From: JBBSDP01 sp963754335
GTDB taxonomy: Bacteria > Planctomycetota > Phycisphaerae > Tepidisphaerales > Tepidisphaeraceae
Length of the DNA stretch: 64,000 bases
Reading direction: 5' to 3'
NCBI GenBank assembly: GCA_963754335.1
Contig: CAVWFQ010000004.1
Span: 372,001-436,000 of the forward strand
Positions 57,178-64,000 of the stretch are shown here, piece after piece; within the stretch, counting starts at the first letter, position 1; each line of letters opens with the position of its first letter. Made by a program: the position numbers and the translations under genes. The notes under the pieces are model-generated. The model saw nothing but the letters and a program-made list of their open reading frames with translations, was not told the DNA's origin and did no database searches.

Positions 57178-59303
57178 TAGCCCAGGTTGCGCACTTTGCG
57201 ACCAGAATCGGCCTAGGCGATAGCGCCCGAGGCGATTTTGGTCAAAAGTCTTCACTACATTTCCGCACCTCCCCTTCCTGGCGGTGAAGCCGTCTGGCAC
57301 GGCGATGGAGGCGCCTGCACGTCCGACATCAATCGTTCGGGCAGGGTCAATTTCAGAGCCGCCAGCAGTTCCGCTTGCTCGGCGTTGGGACGGGCGATCC
57401 GCCGGAGAACCAGGTTTTGTCCCTCGATGGTTTCCAGCAGAATGTCGCCGATCTGAATGTCGTGCATCCGCTTGAGAGCCATCGCCACGCTCAGGGGTCG
57501 GTCTTTTGGTGAAGCGTTGCCGCGCCGCTCGTCGGGTTTTCTGATTCGCGTCATCAGGTCGGTTTTCCGCAGCATGTGCTCCAACGCCTTCCACAGGAGA
57601 TAAGCGAGCACGCAGACAAACACGTGGGCTTTGACGCGGTTGCCCAGGTGGTGCCAGACAGGACGTAGAAGCTCCTGACTCTTGAGCGTACGAAACGCAT
57701 CTTCGGCGCGAGTGAGTTGAATGTACGTCGACCAGAGTTGCTCGGCCGTCCAGCTCGTCTGGTCACTGAGCAGCAGATACGCTCCGTCCCGGGCCATCGC
57801 CGCCTTGAGTTTGGGTTTGTCCCATCTGAAGTTCACGGCGCCCGTCTGGCCTTGTGTCGCGGCGGTTGAGTTAACGCTCACGAAGCGCCACGCCGCCGGC
57901 CAGCGTTCGGCAAACCGGCCGATCGCCTGCTGCACTTTGGTTGCATCTTTGAGTCTGCCCGAGGCGACGCGCCGGGACAGGCGCGAAGGTTGTGGCGCAG
58001 GCCGTGCAACTGGCGGCGGCGCATGGCCCGTTCCTTCTTGCGTCGCAGCCGGCTTCGCGCCAGCACGTAGGCCTGCCCATCACGCTGCACCACCTTCACC
58101 TGAACCTGCTGGCGCGCCACCGTCCAGTCCTGGGTGCACAGGTGCGCATCAAATTCCTGCAGCATCGCCTTGGGCGTGCCGACCAGGAACGACTGCTTTT
58201 GGTCTTTGAGGTACTGCACGCTTTTGCTGCTGGCCAGGCCGCGATCGACCACCCAGATCCGACGCATCGACCCGAACTTCGCCGACACCGCATCCACGAT
58301 CCCCGGCAGCGCCGTGCTGTCGGCTTTGTTGCCCGCGAACACTTCGTGCCACAATGGGAACCCTTCGGGGCTGACCACCATCGCCAGCACCACCTGTTTG
58401 CAGTCGGCGCGGTGATCACGCGAGTAGCCGCGTGCTCCCAAATCGTTGTCTTCCGCCAGCCCCTCGAAAAAGCTGCTGGTCAGGTCGCACAGCACCAGGT
58501 CGAACTTCAAGTCGAAGAGCGTCCCCAGTTGTTCTTTGACGTCCTGCTCGATCCGGTCCTTGGCCCCGAGCAACTGGTCCAGCGTGCGGTAGAGACGGTC
58601 CTTGGTCACCTGCGCATCGGGCACGCCCAGCAACTCTTCCAGCGCCGTCCGCCGGTAGCCCACCTCGGCCAAGGCGAACTCGCTGGTCTCTCCTCCCTGT
58701 CCGATGCACAGGCGGCTGATCACTTCGATCGCCACCATGCTGGCCGGCGGCACCGTCTCCCGTCCGGTCGGCAGGTGACGCTCGACGATTCGATTGAGTC
58801 CAAGCATCTGCCACAATTGCAATCCAAGCCACACGTCGCCAAAGGCCCGGGCGTTGGTCCAGCCGACCTTCCCCAGGCGGACACGAACGATGCCGTCTTC
58901 CAGCGGGATCGATGGATCGTCAAACAGATGCAGCTGCCGCGCATGGCGCTCGCGAGTGTGGAAGATCGCGGTCTGCTGCCAGCGATGTTGCTGGTCTTCA
59001 CTGAGCTCACCCAGCTGCGCCACGATCCGCTGCCGCGGCCCACGCTCGGTGCGCACCGATTCGACCAGCGCGAAATAGCTGTGGCTCTTCCCGTCCTTGG
59101 TGCGTCGATAGCGCCGCAGAAACATCCGATGTCTCCGCCGACCAATCTATGAAAGGCGGCGCCGCGACATTCAAGAGGGTAGGTTTCCACTACAACGGGT
59201 TTTGAGATCGGTACTACACTTGGCGCTATCGAAAACGCCGATCGATCGCCGTTTTCAGCCCGAAAATCGCGCGGATTTTGCTCAAACCGCGCAACCCGGG
59301 TTA
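57178..59303 (-). mobile_element. IS1634-type insertion sequence (about 2.1 kb)
   Basis: The transposase gene is flanked by imperfect terminal inverted repeats: TAGCCCAGGTTGCGCACTTT at 57178 and, on the other strand, TAACCCGGGTTGCGCGGTTT ending at 59303 (17 of 21 bases match including the next G). No clear target-site duplication was found, so the ends may be off by a few bases. Confidence 0.75.
57255..59125 (-). CDS. IS1634-family (IS4 superfamily) transposase, one frameshift
   Basis: Start MFLRRYRRTKDGKSHSYFAL at 59125, with the family opening YFALVESVRTERGPRQRIVA. The DDE core: LVLCDLTSSFFEGL (first Asp) and IWVVDRGLASSKSVQYL (second Asp). The second frame after a loss near 57985 gives AYLLLSDQTSWTAEQLWSTY and LTRAEDAFRTLKSQEL (catalytic Glu), with RPVWHHLGNRVKAHVFVCVL, to 57255. 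About 620 residues when joined, as usual for the family. If the indel is a sequence error, the element may be active. Confidence 0.9.
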
Positions 59304-59346
59304 GGGCTAAGGGGAAAAAACTCGTTGCCAACGCATAGACGTCAAG

Positions 59347-59416
59347 AGCCGCGCACGAAGTAAGCGGGATTGTTGCGGGTTTACCAGGCACTTTTCAGCT
59401 TACTTCGTGCGCGGCT
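59347..59416. repeat. REP-like 19-bp palindrome
   Basis: AGCCGCGCACGAAGTAAGC (59347-59365) is exactly complementary to 59398-59416 around a 32-base loop. It lies just outside the right end of the IS element. Confidence 0.85.
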
Positions 59417-59506
59417 TTCTAACAGGGTTTTTCCCCCGGTCTTTAACGCATTCGGTACTTGGTCCGCGTGTGATGGCCGAACGCCCGGTGTAAAATTCCA
59501 GGCTGA

Positions 59507-59926
59507 ATGTTCGAGACCTGCGAAAATTGCGAGCGATCGATCGGCAAACTCGAAACGGCCCATATCCATAACGGCCATATCGTCTGCGCGGATTGCATAC
59601 GGAAACTATCGGCGCCCACTTCCAGGCCGGAAACGGAAAAGTCGGCCGGCGACGATTCAAACACCAGGCACCGGATTCTTTTCCAGAAAGCCGGCGTTGT
59701 CGTGACGGCAACTTGGATCAAGGGAATGGCAAACGCCAATATTCTGATCGAGCGCGTGCTGTCCGTGAAATCCACCCGAGTCGCATTTTCGTCCGGCGTA
59801 AAAGTCGAAGTGTCCGAATCGCCCCGCAACGGCCATGTCTACCGCTTTTCGGACAAAGATGTGGCGGCCGAATTCGCTGGTGCGATCCAAAAGGCGAAGG
59901 GATCGATTGTCATCGAAGATTCTTGA
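59507..59926 (+). CDS. Hypothetical protein with N-terminal zinc finger
   Basis: 139 residues from the ATG at 59507. CENCERSIGKLETAHIHNGH (IVCADC follows) gives a C-x2-C ... C-x2-C zinc-ribbon or LIM-like finger at residues 5-31. The C-terminal part ILFQKAGVVVTATWIKGMAN and EFAGAIQKAKGSIVIEDS forms a small alpha-beta pattern. No family could be named. The gene is intact and stands alone downstream of the IS. Confidence 0.6.
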   Translation: MFETCENCERSIGKLETAHIHNGHIVCADCIRKLSAPTSRPETEKSAGDDSNTRHRILFQKAGVVVTATWIKGMANANILIERVLSVKSTRVAFSSGVKVEVSESPRNGHVYRFSDKDVAAEFAGAIQKAKGSIVIEDS

Positions 59927-60134
59927 ACTGTCCTAAATCAGTTTGAGCCTCGGATGCGATGTGATCTCTTAAATGCCGGCAGTGCTCATCGCTCCCGCTC
60001 CCCGGCGGTAATGTTGGATGTCCCCTTTTCTTGTCTCTAAGGGCTGACTGCGTCCCCTCCCCGTCCCTCGTCCCCTCGCCGTTCCTGTATCATTCCCCCG
60101 GCTGGCGCGGGAAAACCGGCAACAGCCTTACCTC
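59927..60134. other. Spacer without recognised features
   Basis: About 210 bases. I see no gene or clear repeat; runs of CCCCTCCCCG near 60055 are low-complexity. Confidence 0.4.
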
Positions 60135-60226
60135 GCGGCCGTGGCGGAATTGGCAGACGCGGCGGCGATGGATGCCGCCGAGACACCGAAAGGTCAATCG
60201 TACGCGTTCAACTCCCGTCTGCCGCA
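60135..60226 (+). pseudogene. tRNA-Leu-like sequence, degenerate
   Basis: GCGGCCGTGGCGGAATTGGC, then AGACGC, is a standard class II tRNA 5' half with acceptor strand and D arm. The T loop TTCAACT and 3' acceptor CTGCCGC are present. The anticodon stem GCGGC/GCCGC closes a loop GATGGAT, which puts TGG at the anticodon and A at position 33 where U is universal. The acceptor and T stem each have a mismatch, and no CCA is encoded. It is probably a decayed or rearranged tRNA gene. Plus-strand frames through it encode MAELADA, a known artefact of translating tRNA genes. Confidence 0.5.
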
Positions 60227-60246
60227 ATTCGGATATAATCACATCC

Positions 60247-60408
60247 ATGCCAAAGAGGTCGCCGAAAAGAAATTCCGGCCGTCGCGGCGACCCGGTCGGC
60301 CTCGACCCGCTCAGTCCCGATGGGCGCTGAAGGCGGTTCGGGCGATCGGACCCGGCGGACGTAAAACGCACCTTGGCCAAGCCGGGGAAGAAGGGAAAAT
60401 CAAAATGA
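60247..60408 (+). CDS. Small basic protein, interrupted
   Basis: The frame MPKRSPKRNSGRRGDPVGLD (then PLSPDGR) meets a TGA at 60328-60330. It continues in the same frame as RRFGRSDPADVKRTLAKPGK and KGKSK to a stop at 60406-60408. The whole resembles short bacterial proteins of the type DPVxLxPLSPxEAL ... DPxxV. Two compensating indels (one G short in GGGG near 60325, one extra near 60333) would restore LSPDGALKRFGRSDPADV. The stop overlaps the next gene by four bases. Low confidence. Confidence 0.4.
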
Positions 60409-60686
60409 AACCAGGATGGGTTAGACGCAGGGGAAGCGACTTGATTGCGATCGGACTAGGCGTTCCGTTCATGCTTTTTTTGTGGGCGATGACTCGTGGC
60501 CTAAGTGGAGGCGGACCCGAAACCCCAGCAATAAATCGCGCGGTGCAATTGTCGCCTTACTTTTTCCCGATGTTTTTTATTGGCGTGGCTCTCCGATTTT
60601 TCGGCGCGAGAAACACCAGCCGTAGTGCCGGTTACGTGAAGTGCATAATTCCGGAAGGTGACCGGCCGTCAGATGCCACTGCGTAG
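60405..60686 (+). CDS. Small two-helix membrane protein
   Basis: 93 residues from the ATG at 60405, with AAGGGA eight bases upstream. MKPGWVRRRGSDLIAIGLGV leads into a first helix, and LSPYFFPMFFIGVALRFFGA is a second. It overlaps the preceding small frame by ATGA, which suggests coupling. Function unknown. Confidence 0.5.
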   Translation: MKPGWVRRRGSDLIAIGLGVPFMLFLWAMTRGLSGGGPETPAINRAVQLSPYFFPMFFIGVALRFFGARNTSRSAGYVKCIIPEGDRPSDATA

Positions 60687-60790
60687 CACGCCGGAGCTGC
60701 TGGCCCGGCTTTCGCGAACTCACCCATACCGGCTCATCCCACACTCGGGCAAAAGAAAAGAGGACATCCAACATTATTGGCAAAAGAAAA

Positions 60791-61234
60791 GTGTCCGCTT
60801 TACAAACCCCATCTTCCGCCGGCTGGGCCGGGCTTGGTAAGGTTGGCGGGGCGCTGGTGCTGCAGGATGATCCACACTTGAGCACGCTGGCCCGTTACGT
60901 GGACCGAAATCCATTGCGGGCAAACGTGGTCGATCGGGCCGAGCAATGGCGGTGGTCGAGCCTGGGGCAGGCGTTCTTCGAGCCAACGATCAAGATCCCC
61001 CGGATTGATTTGACGCCGCTGCCGCTGACGGGAGTTCGTGAGGACTGGATTGAATGGGTCAACCTTCCGCAAACCGTCGCGGAGGAACAGTCGGTTCTAC
61101 ACGCCATCACGCACAGCCGCCCGTTCGGCGGGCCGGAATGGACAAAGCGAATGGAGAAGCGGCTGGGATTAGGACCCTTGCGGCCGCGCGGCCGGCCGTT
61201 GAAAATCCCGCAAGCAGCCGCGAAACGCCAATGA
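60791..61234 (+). pseudogene. C-terminal part of a REP-associated tyrosine transposase (RAYT)
   Basis: The frame contains DDPHLSTLARYVDRNPLRAN (VVDRAEQWRWSSL follows), the conserved RAYT segment after the active-site region. It also has HSRPFGGPEWTKRMEKRLGL and GPLRPRGRPLKIP, the usual end. The N-terminal half with the HUH motif and catalytic Tyr is absent; upstream sequence (60690-60830) shows no match. It is a 5'-truncated remnant. RAYTs mobilise REP palindromes, which are abundant in this window. Confidence 0.8.
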
Positions 61235-61244
61235 AAGGGGCCGT

Positions 61245-61380
61245 AATTGGACCTGTCCCGTTTGAATTTCTGTAATTGGACCTGTCCCGTTTGAATTTCT
61301 TTGTCCCGTTTGAATTTCCCTTCAAAGTGGCGGGTTTTGAAGCACTCAGAGGTGGCGGGTTTTGAGCGCTCAATGACAGC
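61245..61380. repeat. Tandem direct repeats after the RAYT remnant
   Basis: GTAATTGGACCTGTCCCGTT (with TGAATTTCT) occurs at 61244 and again at 61273, followed by a partial third TGTCCCGTTTGAATTTC. Then GTGGCGGGTTTTGA occurs at 61327 and 61350. Such units often flank REP/RAYT elements. No gene here. Confidence 0.75.
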
Positions 61381-61492
61381 CGTTCACGCCGGAATCTTCT
61401 TTGCCACCGTTCCAATTCACGCCGCGGGGTGCCCCGTTCCCAGATTTTGGAAATGCGCGCATAACGTAAACGGCCATTTGCCGTCAGGACAG

Positions 61493-61759
61493 TTACCCCG
61501 TGGCCAATAAGATGCCCTGGATGACCATGCAGCAGGCAAAGGCAATGTCACCGCTTCGCTGCGACCTTGGCCAAACGTAGAAAGCAACCGTACCGAAGAC
61601 CATCGGAAACACCGCGAGTAGGAACACAAGGATCAGGTCTAGAAACGCGGCGTCAGAAGTGTCCTCGCCGGCATGAGCAGCGCGCGCAATGCTGATGAAC
61701 CATCCGATGGCCGTTACGGCCACAGACGCTTTCGCCCAAATTCCCGGTTTGTAACTCAT
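61493..61759 (-). CDS. Small three-helix membrane protein
   Basis: 88 residues from the ATG at 61759: MSYKPGIWAKASVAVTAIGW, then helices AAFLDLILVFLLAVFPMVFG (TVAFYVW follows) and GDIAFACCMVIQGILLATG. Basic loop KP/RSQRSG lies on the expected side. No family recognised. It sits between repeats and IS remnants and may be a passenger gene. Confidence 0.5.
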   Translation of the reverse strand: MSYKPGIWAKASVAVTAIGWFISIARAAHAGEDTSDAAFLDLILVFLLAVFPMVFGTVAFYVWPRSQRSGDIAFACCMVIQGILLATG

Positions 61760-61958
61760 GTGCGGTACTTCGACGGGGCCGAGGACGCCCGAGGACGCAT
61801 CGGCCGTGATCTTACCACCTTGGCGCTTACGCGGTCACTGAGAACGGTATCCAAAATTTCAACTTCAATACTTCGGTCGCTAAATTAGTCCAGGCACATA
61901 TCGCGCCCAAGCTGGTGGCCCAGCCGATCAGATTCAACACGCGTCTGTCATTGGGGCC

Positions 61959-62093
61959 GGAAAAGGGGTCAGGGCCGGAAAAGGGGGGCCGGAAAAGGGG
62001 TCATAAGCCTTTCTTCGCCGGGTCGCGCGAGGCCGCAACGCCGCTTGCTCCGCCTCGGTCTGCGGCTCATTGATCAGAAAGGCTTATGACCCC
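61959..62093. repeat. GGCCGGAAAAGGGG repeats and an 18-bp palindrome
   Basis: GGGCCGGAAAAGGGGTCA-like units occur three times between 61959 and 62003. The last runs into GGGGTCATAAGCCTTTCT (61997-62014), whose exact complement is at 62076-62093. The 61-base loop is GC-rich and partly self-complementary. This is a REP-type structure. Confidence 0.75.
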
Positions 62094-62163
62094 GTTTCAT
62101 CCGCCCAGGCTCCAGCGTCCGCGGCGAATCGGGGCGTCCTTACCCCGACATCCATCGCTTGCG

Positions 62164-62349
62164 TCAGCACCTCATCAATAGACGCATCGCCCCCGAGAGC
62201 CGCAGAAGCGCGGGGATCCACGGGTTCCATGACAGCAGGCGATAGACGATCCCCCGGCCCGTCCGAACGATCTGGCACGGCAGGTTGATCAGGCTGTTGG
62301 TGAATCGTTTGAACTCCATCTTCAATATCGCCTGCCGCTCGGTTGTCAT
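62164..62349 (-). pseudogene. C-terminal remnant of an IS1380-like DDE transposase
   Basis: The minus strand reads MTTERQAILKMEFKRFTNSL, then INLPCQIVRTGRGIVYRLLS and WNPWIPALL. The LPCQIVRTGRxxxYRLLxWN block is the typical end of IS1380-type transposases. Nothing else of the protein is present. The stop follows MRLLMRC. Confidence 0.6.
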
Positions 62350-62439
62350 TGAGCGCTTGAAAACCCGCCACCGATTTGCACTTCAAAACCCGCCAGCGCT
62401 TTGGGTCCTATAACTCATCTGTGTTGCCCTGATCAACTC

Positions 62440-63321
62440 TTATTTGGTTTCGCGACGGGTCGTGCGATGCCGCTCCGGCCCCCCCTCAGAGGATACTGCC
62501 AGATGGGCGTTGGTGTCTTCCGGGGGGGAGCACCCTTCACCGTCGGCGGTACTCCGCCGTCCTTTCTGCTCTTTCTGTTCCGCCGTGCGGGCGTGGTCCT
62601 TGAGGCGGTAGCTTCGCCCGGTGATGTTCATCACCTGGGAATGCTGGAGGAATCGGTCGAGGATGGCGGTGGCCGCCGGCACGTCACCGATCAGTTTGGC
62701 CCAGTCTTCCAGCGGTCGGTTGCTGGTCATCATCGTCGAGCGGTTTTCATGACGGCGCAGGATAATCTCCAGCAGGCACTCGCCACTGCGCCGGGGCAAC
62801 TGCTTCATCCCCATGTCGTCGATGATCAGCAGGTCCGGCTTGAGATAGCGGGCCAGCAGTTTGTTCTGGGCGGCAGCGCCTTCGGCCGATTCATCGAGGA
62901 AGTCGCGGGCCAGATCGAAGATCGAACGATAGAGCACCAGGAACCCGGCCTTGATCGCCTGATGGCCGATGGCCTGGGCTAGAAAGCTCTTGCCCACGCC
63001 CGGAGGACCCAGCAGCAGCACGTCCTGCTTCTGTCGGACAAAAATGCAGGTGGCCAGATCGCTGACACGCTTGCGCTGGATCGAGGGGTTGAAGCCAAAG
63101 TCAAACTCATCGAGGTTCTTGACCTCCCGGAATGAGGCGGCCTTCACCCGCCGCTGCACCTGTCTTCCCCCGCGCACGGCCAGTTCATCCTGGAGCACCA
63201 GCTCCAGGAACTGCTCGTGGGTGAGGCGATTGCCGCTGGCCTCGCTGAGCCGCACCTCCAGGCTGGCGGCCAGGCCCGAGAGGTGAAGTTGTCGGATCGC
63301 TTGTGAAAGTCCCGTGTTCAT
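62440..63321 (-). CDS. istB: IS21-family helper ATPase IstB
   Basis: 293 residues from the ATG at 63321 (an in-frame start three codons earlier is possible). Walker A LLLGPPGVGKSFLAQAIGHQ, Walker B DLLIIDDMGM, sensor MMTSNRPLEDW, and the C-terminal arginine-rich end RSYRLKDHAR are present. The N-terminal ASLEVRLSEASGNRLTHEQF helix is typical of IstB. It works with IstA in target selection and transposition. The last 40 residues look like added tail sequence. Confidence 0.95.
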   Translation of the reverse strand: MNTGLSQAIRQLHLSGLAASLEVRLSEASGNRLTHEQFLELVLQDELAVRGGRQVQRRVKAASFREVKNLDEFDFGFNPSIQRKRVSDLATCIFVRQKQDVLLLGPPGVGKSFLAQAIGHQAIKAGFLVLYRSIFDLARDFLDESAEGAAAQNKLLARYLKPDLLIIDDMGMKQLPRRSGECLLEIILRRHENRSTMMTSNRPLEDWAKLIGDVPAATAILDRFLQHSQVMNITGRSYRLKDHARTAEQKEQKGRRSTADGEGCSPPEDTNAHLAVSSEGGPERHRTTRRETK

Positions 63322-63349
63322 GATGCACACTCCTGTCTTTGAAAAAGGG

Positions 63350-64000
63350 TTATTGGGTAAACGCCTCGCGAATCAGCTGGGTGTAATCGGAGAGAGGCCG
63401 GATGATCGGATGCTCGCTGATGAAGGGAAGTTGCCCCTGTTCCTGCGCCGGCTGGCGACGCTCGAGAAGTTCCCGCACCACCCGCAGCCGCCAGGCGCCG
63501 TGGCCGTGGGCGATCTGGCACGCCTGGTCGATCTGTTTGGCCGGATAACGCTGGCCCAGATTGTTGAGCCCGACCAGCGCCGCATCGCCTCCACTCCACG
63601 TTCCTGAATCATCGCCTGTGCCCAGGCCCGCGCGTGCGGGCCCAATCGCCCGGCCTGCTCGATCAGCCACGCCGCCCCACGCTCCACTTTGCTTCGCTTC
63701 TCGGCGGCGATGTGCGGGGCATGCGTGCTGAAGCGGCCCGGCTCATGCTGTAAGTGCAGCGCGATCTGCTGCATCTTTAAGTCAAAGATTCTTACCACCC
63801 GTCCATCAAAACGGACCCAGACGCGTTGCCCCACAAACTCCGGCGGCACCGAGTAGTAAGCGCGTTTGATCTCCACGTGCCCGTCGCGATGCACGCAGCG
63901 CTGCGCTCCTGGAACAGCTCAAAGCGGCCGGCCGGAAGTGCCAGCAGCGCGGCACGCTCCGACTGCTCGAAGGCCTCGCGCACCTGACGCCTGGTCGTGC
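63350..64000 (-). CDS. istA: IS21-family transposase IstA, C-terminal part (frameshifted, runs off the window)
   Basis: Three frames join: EAFEQSERAALLALPAGRFE at the right edge, then VEIKRAYYSVPPEFVGQRVW and RVVRIFDLKMQQIALHLQHE (Mu-type C-terminal beta-barrel), then LRVVRELLERRQPAQEQGQL and PIIRPLSDYTQLIREAF to the stop at 63350. Indels near 63590 and 63900. The catalytic DDE core lies beyond the window. IstA cuts and joins DNA; it precedes istB by about 28 bases, the standard IS21 order. Confidence 0.9.

Noticed and set aside
57992..59152. 386-residue plus-strand frame
   Set aside because: Antisense of the IS1634-type transposase, which carries all expected motifs on the other strand.
60141..60404. 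Protein starting MAELADAAAMDAAE
   Set aside because: This N-terminus comes from translating a tRNA-like sequence. The real membrane protein starts at 60405 with its own ribosome binding site.
61245..61380. CRISPR-like array
   Set aside because: Units are directly adjacent without spacers of uniform length, there are only two to three of them, and no cas gene is present.

Overview
The window looks like a chromosomal segment of a Planctomycetota bacterium, most likely on the Phycisphaerae side. Three things point there: exported proteins with an N-terminal LEPR-type sorting motif (FEILESRVMMS, FEALEGRCMMS); five small membrane proteins of a family that usually ends in a CPRCGYD...CxECG zinc ribbon; and a pseudopilin with the SRGAxGANDSAL signature of that phylum. 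The DNA is GC-rich and the genes sit on both strands in short groups.

Layout. 1-14.4 kb: surface and export functions. A very large GspK-like pseudopilin carrying a beta-helix runs off the left edge. It is followed by a GT87-type mannosyltransferase, two near-identical LEPR beta-helix proteins in inverted orientation around an O-antigen-ligase-like gene, a GT4 remnant, a GspG-type pseudopilin and a GspC/PilP-like protein. 14.5-21.8 kb: class II photolyase, a zinc-ribbon protein, a Clp-N/cytochrome P450 fusion, a PAS-GGDEF-EAL protein and a YpdA-like flavoprotein. 21.9-23.3 kb: a fluoride-response unit (riboswitch, terminator, crcB, tandem DUF190). 23.3-30.4 kb: nuoJKLMN, all on the minus strand. 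30.5-38.9 kb: small membrane and zinc-ribbon genes, a group II intron with a partly deleted reverse transcriptase, a secreted LTxxQ-like protein, a T4 Rnl1-like RNA ligase overlapping a lipoprotein gene. 38.9-48.5 kb: a vWA membrane protein, HslV, an SDR plus Ldh2 dehydrogenase pair, an AspT/YidE antiporter, a GT4 glycosyltransferase and a Wzx-like flippase. 48.7-57.1 kb: PDZ protein, a long HEAT-repeat protein, pyruvate kinase, FolC, a YkgJ-type cysteine-cluster protein, a small lipoprotein. 57.1-64 kb: mobile-element territory (IS1634-type element, truncated RAYT, IS1380-like remnant, IS21 istB and partial istA), with a few small genes and a degenerate tRNA-Leu-like sequence.

Two global features matter for reading the annotation. 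First, about 25 genes are broken by single-base frameshifts, including genes that ought to be under strong selection (nuo, folC). Where I could reconstruct the lesion it is often one missing G in a G run, so most are probably sequence errors rather than true pseudogenes. These genes are given as one CDS across the frameshifts. Second, the intergenic spaces hold many perfect or near-perfect palindromes of different families (REP-like), and the window also has the tail of a REP-associated transposase.

Functionally, the left part (GT87, ligase, LEPR beta-helix proteins, pseudopilins) and the GT4-flippase pair at 45.8-48.5 kb suggest cell-surface polysaccharide assembly and protein export. The rest is core metabolism and housekeeping with accessory insertions.
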